Part shown: positions 36,026-47,700 of the stretch, piece by piece
How the letters are laid out: the number at the start of each line of letters is the position of its first letter
How positions within the stretch are numbered: the first letter of the stretch is position 1
NCBI GenBank assembly: GCA_024516035.1
Contig: CM044960.1
Coordinates: 19,266,285-19,330,284, forward strand
Origin: Bactericera cockerelli
Taxonomy: Eukaryota; Arthropoda; Insecta; Hemiptera; Triozidae
DNA: 64,000 nucleotides
Reading direction: 5' to 3'
The notes under the pieces: model-generated
Told to the model about the DNA's origin: nothing
The model's database searches: none
The model's input: the letters and a program-made list of their open reading frames with translations, nothing else
Made by a program: the position numbers and the translations under genes

Positions 36026-38293
36026 ATGAATAAATTATTAGTGGGTACTATTCGTGGAAATAGTTTTTCAATTGGAATTTCACGTAAGTTGGTAGATATT
36101 ATTTTTCCTACCTAATTATTAAACTTGATCTGTCGAGATCATTTCAAATTTTGGACTATAAAACCTCAAAATTATCTCATATAGGTAGAACTAGCTATTC
36201 TAATTTTAGCTATAGTCTGGCTGGGGGACTATAAACAGGGAGTTGACCAGTATTGGCTTGGTTCTGGGGGCCCTCGTCAATTATTGGCCTCTTTGTAAAG
36301 ACAGTGGTAGAAGTGCTGAGTCATTCATTCCTCCACTGTCTGGCTACCATCGTTCACGATGACGCCACCCTATGATGATAATTCTATTTTTTTCGTAAAT
36401 CGATCGATGTATTTTTTCTCTCATCACTACTAAAATCTTAATTCCTATCATCTACACAACCCACAGGGCGTATCTTTATCTCCCGTACTACTGCTTGTCA
36501 GCAAAAGCTGCTTTTCAGTTCTGGACACCAGGAGGATTGTGATGATTCGAATTCAGAGACATACACAACTCCCACAGTAAGAAGATTTTTATCCATTATT
36601 TTGTAATTCATTACCTATAGCTCTTTCTGGCTCATCTAACAAGTGGATCCCTGCAACAAATCAGCCAGTGTTGATTGCACGTTGAACACACTCAGTATAG
36701 ATAAGCCTAATTTGAGCCCAATTTATAGTGAGTGAGGTGAATGTGGGTACCCAGATTTCTGAGTTATTTGCGAATGGCTAGTAAAACCTCCGTCTCGAAC
36801 AACATTTGATGTGAAAGAAATGTTAGGTAAGCCAAAAAAAGAAGAAAATGGGTATCGTGAGGATGTAAAATTTCTTTCCTTTGAACTTTTTTTGACCCTT
36901 TTAAGAAGCGCTCCGATTTCAAACCATTTGAGGGACCAAGGGAATCCTCAAGCTTTAGTTTGCTACTTAAAATTTTCCGTATCGTGTCTTGGTTTTCAGG
37001 CCCCTGTGTCCGCGGGGGGCAATTGGTGCGGGCCATGCCTCATGGACTTGCAACCCGTTCCACATGGCAGCTTCAAAGAGGGATACAAGAAGTTTCATCA
37101 GAAGAGATTGATTTGGTTGGGAGTAGGCTTTGGCTCAATGACAGCTGCTATTTTAACGGTCAGTATTTTAATAGGGGGAGGGGGATGTGTTAGTGATAAC
37201 TGATATGTGTACGTGTAGGTATATATTTTTTTATATCTCCCTGTTTTTTTAATACCTACCTACAGTACCTACCTCTTTATCTAAATATGATTCAAAAAGA
37301 TTCCGGTACCAATTTTATTATTCTTGTGATTTTTTTCCATCGAGATTTATTTTCAATATTTATGTGATTTTTACGAAGTATTGACTCGGGACTAAGATAT
37401 ATTTATTCTAGCTTTTTTCCAGCCTTCGAAGTGATAAAAAGGCACTGCTAAAAAGTAAAAGTAGCCTTTGATTTCTCATCAAACTTGCCTTGATCTCCAA
37501 TAACAAATCAAATCGCCTACATTTGAATGTTTTGGAAATAAGAAGTTGTCTTAATTTTCTGGATAGTAGATTGGGGTGTTGGGCTGTTGAGCTACTAAAC
37601 CATGAACTGAACTTAAAATAGAACTTTGAAATTTAATCGTACATTATTTGTTATAGTTACCTATCTAGTACCTACCTACCTACTTACATAACTTTTCCAA
37701 AGAGTGAAGTAGGTACCTATTCAAATGCGGATCAAGTTTTATTTACTGTAAGATATCTAAAAACTAACAATCGTACATTAATATGTTCGTATTTAAATTA
37801 TTCCTACTAAAAGTGCTAATGCTTACAGGCCCCAAGCCATATTCTTATAATAATAATAATAATAACAATCTTTGGTGGAAGGTAACCACCAGGCAAGGTT
37901 AATGCTCAAAGCATTTTCTACCACCTAACCCTCAGAATTATTATGTGGTCACAAACTCAAATTAATGAGGATTAAATTCATGCACAGAGTGAGATTCGAA
38001 CCAACGGATCCCTACGCTACCGGGATTACCAGACTAGCGCGTTAACCACTTGACTACCAGTGCACGGTATTCTTTCTCCTCCTCTCTTTCACTTTTGCCT
38101 TTTTCTCAAACCTACTTGGACTCGGCATTGTTCAACCATTTCATAGTTGAGATTGTTTGGTAGTTTCTTCCATTTAATTGGTTTTTTTCTAATTGTTTAA
38201 TTTATGGTAGGTACATAGAATACATAGTAATTATATTATTTTTTCTTATTTCCTCAGCTCTGCAATATGGATCTGCTAATCCGAAGGGATTAA
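36026..38293 (+). CDS. Small single-pass mitochondrial-type protein (Deltameth_res/COX7-like), 4 exons
   Basis: Coding exons 36026-36083, 36467-36576, 37000-37158 and 38258-38293, all GT-AG and in phase, give 120 residues. The N-terminus (MNKLLVGTIRGNSFSIGISR, then RRIFISR) is basic, Ser-rich and lacks acidic residues, like a mitochondrial presequence. Residues 72-93 (MDLQPVPHGSFKEGYKKFHQ) match the PVP-x-G-x-(F/W)-x-x-x-Y/H-x-x-x-Q-x-x-(Y/R)-N pattern I associate with the Deltameth_res (prag01) family, small COX7-like inner-membrane proteins. One hydrophobic segment follows at about 93-111. A WCGPC motif at 65-69 is unusual. The protein is uncharacterised here; family assignment rests on the short motif and topology. 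AATAAA at 38397-38402 is a plausible poly(A) signal. Confidence 0.6.
36665..36810 (+). mobile_element. 5S-derived SINE, degenerate copy
   Basis: Weak match to the 5S head (GCCAGTGTTGATTGCACGTT), then GTGAGTGAGGTGAATGTGGG and TTTGCGAATGGCTAGTAAAA from the body. It lies in the third intron of the small mitochondrial-type gene, upstream of exon 3. Confidence 0.5.
37840..38070 (-). mobile_element. tRNA-derived SINE
   Basis: On the minus strand: AGTCAAGTGGTTAACGCGCT (box A), GGTTCGAATCTCACTC (box B), TGCATGAATTTAATCC, a body with CTGAGGGTTAGGTGGTAG, and a TTATTATTATTATTA tail at 37850. It lies in intron 3 of the small mitochondrial-type gene. Confidence 0.7.
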
Positions 38294-38403
38294 CGTTCTT
38301 ACCTACCTACAAGAGAATAATTTGAAATTTGATCACTGGATCACTGATATTATTTTTACCTTTTGTTACAATACCTATTATGATACTCCTGTATTTAATA
38401 AAA

Positions 38404-39200
38404 TAAAAATTAAATATTTTGCAGAAAAATACCTAGTAAATTTTGATTTGAACAACGAGATTTGTCAAGCAATGGATAGAAATTAGGAAAATTGTAGCCC
38501 AAAAATTTCTCCTACTCCGTGATTCAAACCCCCTGATGCAACACACCTCTTAACTCTGTAATCTGTATGCATGATACTTTGGTTACCTCTCCTGTTTAAA
38601 TGTACACTCTAATATTTCTGAATATCTACATAAATATCTCCCTTGCCATTTTATCAAATTTTAGCTTATGTTGTTTTTGGGGTCGGCATTGTTCAACCTC
38701 ATGGTTGAGGTCGGTATTGTGGAACACGTTATTTTATGGCTGGATGCCCTTCCTAACGCCAACGATTCTATTTGGTTTTAACGTCCTGATCAGCACGGGG
38801 GTGTTACCCTCCATTTGCTGGGAATCGTACTATCTTCCCACATTAACCTCACCCAGACCAGTCTGGGTAGGGCCGGAAATGCCTGCCTCACGTGTTTGGA
38901 GGGTACAGAATTTTCTCCGAAAAGTCTGCTGCAATTGGGAATCACACTCGGGATCTCTGAACTACGGGCAGTGGTCACAATCGTTACGCCACGGAGGCTG
39001 TCTTTCTAAATAATCATAATTCTCGTTCCAGGTGTTAAACGGTAGGTACATGGTTGCAACCTTGCAAAATATGTCCTACTCGTACCTAACATAAATATAA
39101 TGTATAATAATAATAAGGTATCACTCTTTATTGAGGTAATTACAAATAAACATAGGTTTAAATAACAATATGTTCATAGCGTTCTCAATGATTGCCTCGG
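38404..39200. other. Spacer with SINE fragments
   Basis: 38763-38890 (minus) is a 5S-derived SINE body (GGCCCTACCCAGACTGGTCT, GTAACACCCCC). 38905-39003 (minus) is the tRNA-like SINE also seen at 14222-14345. 39105-39175 (minus) is a retroelement 3' end with TTATTATTAT tail. No gene. Confidence 0.5.
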
Positions 39201-39226
39201 TATTTGTCAGTCCCAATTCTTTTATA

Positions 39227-39284
39227 AGATGTATAATAAAATTATAAAAAAAAATTATAAATATTATAATTTTATTATACATCT
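39227..39284. repeat. Perfect 21-bp inverted repeat
   Basis: AGATGTATAATAAAATTATA (39227-39246, plus one base) is repeated in reverse complement at 39264-39284 with a 16-nt A/T loop. It lies about 130 bp left of the fold-back element. Confidence 0.75.
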
Positions 39285-39412
39285 ACAGTATTCTAGAGCT
39301 TGCCTATGCGGCCATGCATTTGATTATATATTTTCAAGCCTTGGCGAAGTATAGGATAACGACTAGTAATGAATGATAATTTCATAGATAATAGATGCAT
39401 ATTTATACAATA

Positions 39413-40545
39413 CAGTATGTTTCAGAAAAGGTGGCCACCCCCTCGTAACTTTTGAACGCGACGGAATTTTTCAATTCTGTAAAGTCCTAAGTATAGGAAG
39501 TGCCCTATGGCCCATCCTGTGGTCATATTTATTTTTGGCCCCGGTCGGCCCTTCCGGCTTTTAGGCCATATTTTTTCATTTTTCTCGCGAATTTTAAATG
39601 GAATGCTATATTTTTTATTCCTGTTAATTAAAGTCCAAGTTAGGTTGAGTATAATGAGCTTTTAAAATTTTCAAAAACCTTATCAGGGGCGAAGCTGGTA
39701 GGGTGCAAGGTTCAGAATTGTTACACCCTGTATTTCAGCGTTAGTTGGATTTTTTAGTACAATTTTTATTTAGGTTTTAATTTCGCATTTATTTATGTTT
39801 ATTGAAGTATTATTCCCTTATTAGGTATTATTTATTCTCTATGCCAATTATTGTATTTCCTCAACAACAACAAAAAAAATCCAATAATTTCGAAATTCAC
39901 CCACTTTACCGGACACTGTTGTGAAAAAACTAGCAGGTTAAATAGCCTTTTTTATGGCCTTAATCGCTTCTCCGTTAACATTTCTTTCTATTTTAAGTAT
40001 AAAAAACATATGTCACTCCAGACTTTCACCTCTAAAAATGCCAATTTCAAAAACACCATTAATTTACGGAAAAATTGACGTGAGAAAAAAAGTACTTTTA
40101 CAAAAACTTAACTACGGCCCTGGTTTAATAAAAAAAAGAATATTTTTTGATTTCATATGGTGTAAAACAATATTTTGAACCTATGTAAATAAAAATTGTA
40201 CTAAAAAATCCAACTAACGCTGAAATACAGGGTGTAACAATTCTGAACCTTGCACCCTACCAGCTCCGCCCCTGATAAGGTTTTTGAAAATTTTAAAAGC
40301 TCATTATACTCAACCTAACTTGGACTTTAATTAACAGGAATAAAAAATATAGCATTCCATTTAAAATTCGCGAGAAAAATGAAAAAATATGGCCTAAAAG
40401 CCGGAAGGGCCGACCGGGGCCAAAAATAAATATGACCACAGGATGGGCCATAGGGCACTTCCTATACTTAGGACTTTACAGAATTGAAAAATTCCGTCTC
40501 GTTCAAAAGTTACGAGGGGGTGGCCACCTTTTCTGAAACATACTG
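39413..40545. mobile_element. Fold-back DNA element with 360-bp inverted arms
   Basis: Left arm 39413-39772 and right arm 40186-40545 are reverse complements over 360 bp with only a few differences. The tips are CAGTATGTTTCAG / CTGAAACATACTG and are flanked by TA on each side, as in Tc1/mariner. The 413-bp spacer is AT-rich with no coding potential. The near identity of the arms indicates a young element or gene conversion. Confidence 0.9.
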
Positions 40546-41044
40546 TATAGTCTGTATACACACAAGAAACCATATATATGATATATTTTGTTCAATTATA
40601 TGCTTCTGTCTGCCAATGGCTCAATCATTCGAGAAAAAACTGAGAAATTGTTTAGTTTTATCATATTTCTCCTTTTTTTCTCTCCCAAACGTCCGTCGGA
40701 AATAGTTCCATTTAGTATCAGCTTCGTTTCTTTATCATTTATCACGATTATCAGTCTTCTGCTTGCCGAGTTCGGAGTATAGACGTTGAATACAAAACTT
40801 TGTTGCTGGAGCTTTCGGCTCAAGAAGAGTAAGTAACTACCTCTTTCATTTTCTTTCTCCAGTACATTTTTTCCGTTAAAATATCGAATGTAGATTTAAT
40901 TTAAAAAAAAAATAAAATACATTTTTGAAATAAAAATACATTTCTCCCTTGTAAAATATTTCTCAGAGAGAGTTCAATAAAAAATTATTACTTTTTTAGA
41001 AAAATGAAGGTTTTGTGAAATTTGTTTACCTATACTAAGCGATT

Positions 41045-41345
41045 TATTTTTATTTTTTAAAGATGAGTGTTTCACAGCTTTTTTTATTTCGTAGCCATGA
41101 AACAGCAGCTACTATAACACAGACGCTTGTGGTCTGTGTTGTAGCTTTCCCATTACGTAGTTAGCATACACCCCCTCTGAAGTGACACAATACTTCCCAC
41201 TTCCCATTTAGGTGCTGAGTCAATAGGAGCACACCGGTAGGTATTCCTTACAAAAACTGTAACCAATTTTTGAATTACAAAGTATCCGGGATTCGAACCC
41301 TGGACCTTACACATGGCAAGCGAATATCTTACCACTGAGCTAAAT
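41045..41345 (-). mobile_element. tRNA-derived SINE with shared body
   Basis: On the minus strand: AGCTCAGTGGTAAGATATTC, GCTTGCCATGTGTAAGGTCC and GGTTCGAATCCCGG (boxes A and B), then a body with AAGTGACACAATACTTCC in inverted sense and CGTAGCCATGAAACAGCAGC at its 3' end. The same arrangement, better than 70% alike by eye, is at 49295-49605 inside SPARC. Confidence 0.7.
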
Positions 41346-41639
41346 AACTTCTAGATTCTAGAGGTACCTAATATGTAGATAGATAGGTACATGGAATTAA
41401 GTTAGATATAATAAAATTAATGATTTTATCTATTTGTAATATTATTTTACAATTGATTAAGTTTAATATTAAAATCAGGTACATAAATATAATACTGGCT
41501 TTATTAAATAAAGTAAAGCTGTTTATTAATTAAAACTCTAATGGTAGATGATAATTCCCAAGAATCCCCAAGACCTGAACCAAAACAACAGCACAAGAAG
41601 TGAAAAGCGATTTTCCAAACCGTTTCTTTGTCCATACAG

Positions 41640-42141
41640 GTATTATGAAAAGGAAGTTGAACTCTCTTTATCCAAAATTTCAGATTTTCTTAAATATCAG
41701 AGTCAAATTATAATTAATTTCAAATAAATATAAATAGCCTATTTTAAACAGTAATATGCATGTACATTGTACATACAAAATTTCATTAAAATCGGGTGTA
41801 CCGTTCACGAGATATAAGCGTTTAAGTAAAAAGTTAGTGGTCAGGCGCATAGTCTCTTTCACCCAGAACCGATAGTACGAATTCGATGAATTTAAAATGT
41901 AACCATTTATAGAACGTCGCCTATAAATGTGTGCAAAATTTCATTAAAATTCGTTGAGTAGTTTCCGAGATTTGCGCGTTACAAGGAATCATTTTAACAG
42001 ACCAACACAAAAACAAAGTTGCTCGGGAGGTCATGAAACGTCCAGAAATATGAAAAAAATTGAAATCGGAGCAAAAAAATATTTAAAAAAAAAAACGAAC
42101 ACAATACTTCCGATTTCTAATATTAGAAATTTCTCGGAAGT
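41640..42141. repeat. Second copy of the ACTTCCGA-palindrome repeat
   Basis: Matches 34700-35205 in order and orientation, ending in the imperfect inverted repeat at 42106-42141. The left part is truncated relative to the other copy. Confidence 0.6.
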
Positions 42142-43339
42142 AAAAAGTATAATGAAAGTTCAAAGTTTTATATTACACATAAAAAACAAATATATTAAAT
42201 AATTGTGCTTTATAATTATTTTATCATATCTTTTGTGCAAACTTGATGAAGATTGGACTTTGATTTAGATCCACGACACTGATTCTTGATAGTTTTATCT
42301 TTTATGTAGGCTGTTCGTGTGAGTGTTATCTCATGGATTTTTTTCTCTTTTTTTTATCTAGTGCACAGTTTCCTCTACATCATAATCATGATAACATTTT
42401 GAGGAAGTATTCTACAAACCTCCACCCTCTCTTTTTTCTCTTTCAGTATGGCCTAGTTATCCTATCTCTAGTAGAGGAGGAATGTGTTATCCATATAATA
42501 TTCGAGACATTTCATTATTTTATTTTACACAAGTACCTAATACAACTACTTTAAACTGTTACAAAAGAGTATTAGCCATTAGACCAGATTATTTAGTTTT
42601 CAATTTTCTTCTGCTCTTTATGATACACACATGGGATAATATCCACTCGAAATTCTTGTTCCAGGCCACGGTGGGCATCTGAATAGCACCAATTCTAAGT
42701 ATTTGTTGGTCATGCGGTTGCATAAATATAACTATTATACTTAGGTATAAGTAACTTTACCCATTGATTTCTCAATAATAGGGTCGAGACTTGAGCGACG
42801 GTTATTAAAAAGAGAACAAACGATTGAGCTTCTAAGTTCTATGTATGTATAATGTATGTATGTACCTAATAAGTAGATGTATGAACTCTCTGGGCAGTCT
42901 GAGTAGCGTGAGTCACAATAAAATGTTATCCATTTATCCTATAATTGAAAAGAGTTGATTCAATCAGAACAATGAATATCTTTCTTTGAAACTGGAAATG
43001 GGTAATTAAAAAAAATTATAGATACGCGTACGTAGTTGTGCATAATATATAATAGAAATAATAAATATTCTGCCTTCCATGTTGATACTTCGACTGGAGT
43101 TATCGTACCTAGCAATACTCAACGTTTCAAAATTGCAGCGTAAGTATTATTTACATAAATATTATTTCGCTTACTAAGGTGAACTCCATGGTATAAGTAT
43201 AAGTAGTGCTTTATTTAGACTCTCAGCGCAAGACAGGTAGTCCCATTATGCCAACAGTTTACTGGTACAAAAGTTTACATGGTAAAATTTTATTCAACAA
43301 AATAATTACAATTCAAACCCGAGCTGTAAATTTGGAAGG

Positions 43340-43544
43340 GCCAACGTCGATGGCGCGTTGAATGCAACGGTTCTCGAAGGATCACCGAAGTTAAGCAACG
43401 CCCAGCGAGGTCAATACTTCGTGATGCTGACATTCCGGCCCAACCAGGCTGGGTGAGGTTAATGTGAGTAGTGGGTTTGTAATTTTCCTGCGAATGGAGG
43501 TTAACACCCCCGACATGAAATGACGTTAAACCCCAACAGAGAAA
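43340..43544 (+). mobile_element. 5S-derived SINE, copy closest to 5S rRNA
   Basis: GCCAACGTCGATGGCGCGTT, GGTTCTCGAAGGATCACCG, AAGTTAAGCAACGCCCAGCG and CAATACTT follow 5S rRNA order more closely than other copies. The box C part (GGATGGGTGACC) is deleted. The body and an A-rich end (GAGAAAAAACTC) follow. Confidence 0.75.
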
Positions 43545-43570
43545 AAACTCGCAAATTCTAAACTTTAAGT

Positions 43571-43722
43571 TAAGTTATCATATTTGTGTTAATCACAATC
43601 GTGATGTCACAATTACTCAAACTAGCTTTACTAAATTTACGCTGAAACCGGGACTTGAACCACCAACCTACAGGTTTCAAGTCCGGCGCCTTATCGATCA
43701 AGCTACTGAGGTTGGTCAAATT
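43571..43722 (-). mobile_element. tRNA-derived SINE
   Basis: On the minus strand: CTCAGTAGCTTGATCGATAA (box A), GGTGGTTCAAGTCCCGG (box B), TTTCAGCGTAAATTTAGTAA, then GTGATTAACACAAATATGAT. Not a tRNA gene, because the acceptor stem does not close. Confidence 0.75.
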
Positions 43723-44740
43723 CAAATTTTAAGCTTGTGAGACATTATATTAATTAGGTATTTGTGCCCTTGGCGTGGAAATTATTTCAAGGAAGCTGAC
43801 AATATACATCTCCAGACCAATCTGGAGTGACTCTTCTAGTTGTCTAGGCGTGATTCTGCTAAGACGTATACAAACGGCAATCGAACTCAAGAGAGATGGA
43901 TATCTCCTCTTGAAAATGTCAATGCTGTTCGTGTTCAAGAAAGTCCCTGGAGATCGAGGCCATGTTAATAATATCTAGAATACTAGAATACATTTTGGAA
44001 ACAGGCTGTTGGGAGTGAGAGTAAAAATAAAAATGGAATCCATTGCTTTTCTTGAGAAAAGTAATTAAAACAACACAGAGAGAACGTATTGTTTACAAAT
44101 TTCTCGACGCCCACGTAAACTATGGATCTAATCCATATGTTTCAAATCACTCAAATATTTTATGTTCTCGTCCCTAATCGTTGAAGCCTCAGAAAGAAAA
44201 TTGAGTAAAAATAGCTTCATATTTACTCGTTTAGTCGGTGGTTATACAATACAGATTTCAGATTCACAATCATGTATTGTCGATTCTTAGAAGAAGAAAA
44301 AATCATGAAAGGTTCGCGTTGACGATTCTTAAGTCAGTTTTGACCTAAGAATCGAATCATCAAGAGATAAGTAGTGTCGACTTTGTCAGTCGTTAGGTAC
44401 TAAACGGTTCAAACCTTTGATTTCACAACTCACATGGGTACACTGGTACATATTTAAACAGTAAATTAGAACCAACTAGGAAAGCTACAGTATACAAATT
44501 TCATCATAAAGGACATCCTTTACTGACGAGCAAACATTTCTTAGTTTGTCTGAAATGTTATTCTGTATTCTGACTTGCTAAACAGACCGAGAGAATGTGA
44601 CATTTTAAATTTGACATTTACTCTATAATAGTGACTCAAAGGTCATAACTATACGTTATATTTTATAAGAGTTTTATTAGAATACAAAGCTCCTATTACA
44701 ATACCTACCTAATACCTACCTAACCTTACCTACCTAATTT
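43723..44740. other. Spacer upstream of SPARC
   Basis: No gene recognised. The SPARC promoter and non-coding first exon should lie here or further left, since the coding start exon is preceded by an acceptor at 44750. I could not place them. Confidence 0.4.
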
Positions 44741-44759
44741 TTGTTCTCAGGTCGCCAAT

Positions 44760-47700
44760 ATGAAATTGCTGTCCGTAGTTCTCATTACATTTGCAGTATT
44801 GTTCTTGTTGCATGATGTTTCTGCCGATACAGATGACAAGGAACAGAAACCTCTCAAAGTAAGATATTATAATCAGGGGGTGATGTAAAGTGCCTTGTTC
44901 GTATGCTGATACATGTACAGGTATATGTGTGTACTTGTGGAATTGTAGGTACAGGTACCTACATATAATTTTTCAAAGCGTACAAATAGAGAAACAACTA
45001 CTGCATGCAGATTTACTCGTATGTTATGGCACGATTCTTGTCATAGCATTCCCTGCAAGGATCACTTGCCGAAAAATATTGTATCTTTTAATTTCTTTAC
45101 AGAAGAAGCACCACAAGAAGCATCGCAAGCACAAGACCACCACCACAGTCCTCCCCAGTTCAGAGGATCCTCTGGAAGTAGTAGACGAGTCTTACTTTGA
45201 CAAACACCCTGTAGATGATGACGTCATCAATCGCAAGACCTTGCTGGAGAGGATTGCAGAAGGAGGCGAGCCAATCAGCAGTGCCCCTCTTGTGAAATCA
45301 GATGAGGAGGAGAAGGAGGTTGCAGCCTCCAGAGATTCTGTTGTCTTAGCAGGAGGTACCTAATATCTATAATCATGACTCTATACCTATGTACTTTTAA
45401 AAAGATTTTTTTAGGCTCTCTTATTGTAAGGTAGGATTCTCACTTTTACTTTTAAAAAAGATATTTTTTAGGCTTTCTTATTGTAAGGTAGGATTCTCAC
45501 TTTTACTTTTAAAATACTTTTAAAATTTTACTTTTAAAAAAGATATTTTTTAGGCTTTCTTATTGTAAGGTAGGATTCTCACTGGAGTAAACTCTTCCAC
45601 CCAACCATATCCATTCAAAAAGAAATAAAATGATTGATTGATTCACTAACGTAATCACTATTTATCTCTGTAATAGTAACTATATCCATTTCCAAATTTC
45701 CATAGATTAGTTGTTGTGCTTATTGCTTTGTCCAAAACATTGGACATTTTTTTTCAACAAAGAATTCCTTTACCAAACCAGCAATAATAATAAAAAAAAT
45801 TATACAGATTTTTCATTGAGTGAGTTTGGTATCTTCGGCGAGACCCAGGATTGAAAGGGTAATGTGAGTTGCTGGTTCAATTTCGAGCGAGTGGAGGGTA
45901 GTTCTCCTATTCTGATTTGAAGGAGCCTAGACATTAAAATCACGGAAGTACAACATAATAAGGTATTTGTTACAGAAGGGCGAAATGATAAACAAAATTG
46001 GTATCACAAGTTTCAAGTCAGAAAATTTCCTCATTTGAAACAATACGCAGAATCTAAACTTCAGACCACACAGGCATTACAAAAATGTCCATCAGTTCCG
46101 CCTTAAGACTTTTCCTGTATCCCAATAGTTCCTAAGGCTGGTATGCAGAGACGATTTTGTAATACCTATAGGGTTCACTGTAGGGTGGTCCCAAGCTTGC
46201 TATAGGGAATACTTGGACCTTGACAATTATTTATTAAAGAAACGTCTGACTGCACATGCGCACAGACGCTTTAAACAAACGTCTCTGAATAACAAAATCA
46301 GCTGAAGGGACAAATGACCCAGTCATCCCTATAGTGAGGACTCTGCATACAACCCTAAAGTTCCTATGAATTGATTCCAGACCTCTGCAGGTCCAAGCAT
46401 TGCGGTGCGGGCAGGGAGTGTGAGATAAATGAGGACGGAGAACCTGTGTGCATCTGCATCAAGACCTGTCCCCAGGAAGAGGAAGCCCGCAGGAAGGTAC
46501 GGTCAACTCAGGGGAAGGTATGGCCTCCTCAGAGGAAGGTATGGCGGCTTCAGAGGAAGGTATGGCCTCCTCAGAGGAAGGTATGGCGGCTTCAGAGGAA
46601 GGTATGGCCTCCTCAGAGGAAGGTTCAGACTCCGAGCTCGTGCATTTTAGACTGTAGAATATAAACTGTAAAATCCGATAGATACTCCACACAAGATCCA
46701 CTTCTACCTACCTATTTATAAATTAAATATTTAGGTATATTATAAATTCAATAGTTGTAAATTACTAAAACATGAGACAATATCCAGAACAAACTTTCGT
46801 ATAAGTTCGCAGGTACGATTTACAAGACCGACAAACTTGATCTTCTAAATCGTACCTTTTTTTGAGCAGTTTTCTGTGGTATGCTCCACACAAGAAGGCT
46901 GATTTTCTCAAAGCAAATAATTATGTGATTTCAATCGAATTGACTTCACAAAAAATGGCTCTAAAGTTTTTTTAAAAGGTAATAAATAAATAACTGCATT
47001 AAAAGTAAGTTGATTTCTTTGTTGAAAATCAAAGATAAATTATTGAATTAATGTTACGATCACAACTTGTTAATTTCCACGCTAATTTTACATCTAGTAC
47101 ATTTAAGATTGCATGATGTATTTGTCTTTTTATTTAGGGCGTTCTTCACACTTCCACCGATGACTCTTACCCCCGTTCCTACCAAACCTCGAGTTTCCAA
47201 ACACTCGGGTCAGGGTTTGACAGAGGGTTTGAGAATTTTGCGTCCTACCACGAAACTCGAGAGTTACGAAGCGTATTCTCCATCGCGGGTTTCCTAACTC
47301 TCGATCGGGATAAAAATGTAGTCTGGCAACATCATTGTTCTTCTGAATTGGTGAGGGCAACGATGTTTTTATGAGATGTGCTAGCTTCACTCTAATAACT
47401 ATTTCGTTTAAATTTGAATTTTCGGTTCCGAAGCTGAACACGTGGGTTCGATTCTCGGGAATTTTTTTGTTACACTCAATTTCTTTCTTTATGGAGTACT
47501 TGATGATAAAAAATAAAATGCTTTTGGTTTCTATGTCTTGGTATTAGTATTTTCTAGAAGCTCAGTGGTCAAGGCGTCTGTCTGGTAATCTAAAGATCGC
47601 GGGTTCGAAACTCAGCCGGGATATGACAATGTTATCATCTTATTTTAACCACATATTAATATGTCTTGTGTTTACTGCTGAAATAATGGTAATCGTTAGT

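Larger units (their letters stand above)
40546..43335. other. Spacer, repeat fragments
   Basis: It contains a tRNA-derived SINE (about 41045-41345, minus), the ACTTCCGA-type repeat (41640-42141) and a dispersed fragment shared with taspase intron 7 (43197-43260). Small frames here (60-82 codons) have no domain. No gene recognised. Confidence 0.45.

Noticed and set aside
36811..37203. 130-codon frame as a separate gene
   Set aside because: It is exon 3 of the small mitochondrial-type gene read through both flanking introns, including a SINE.
42660..42682. Alternative last exon for the small mitochondrial-type gene (TTCCAG then GCC ACG GTG GGC ATC stop)
   Set aside because: The phase fits, but the exon at 38258-38293 is nearer, ends in frame and is followed by a poly(A) signal. 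Not supported without transcripts.
43640..43722. Possible tRNA gene (minus strand)
   Set aside because: Good boxes A and B, but the acceptor and anticodon arms do not pair properly and a SINE body follows. The same applies to 12073, 41263, 47560, 49520 and 63815.
44890..45102. Upstream extension of the 157-codon frame at SPARC coding exon 2
   Set aside because: The part before 45103 is intron; the acceptor TTTACAG and the SPARC alignment set the exon start.
46371..46664. Frames in all phases around the SPARC donor array read as a repeat protein
   Set aside because: They reflect the 21-bp repeat. Only the SPARC frame is relevant, as a possible exon extension.
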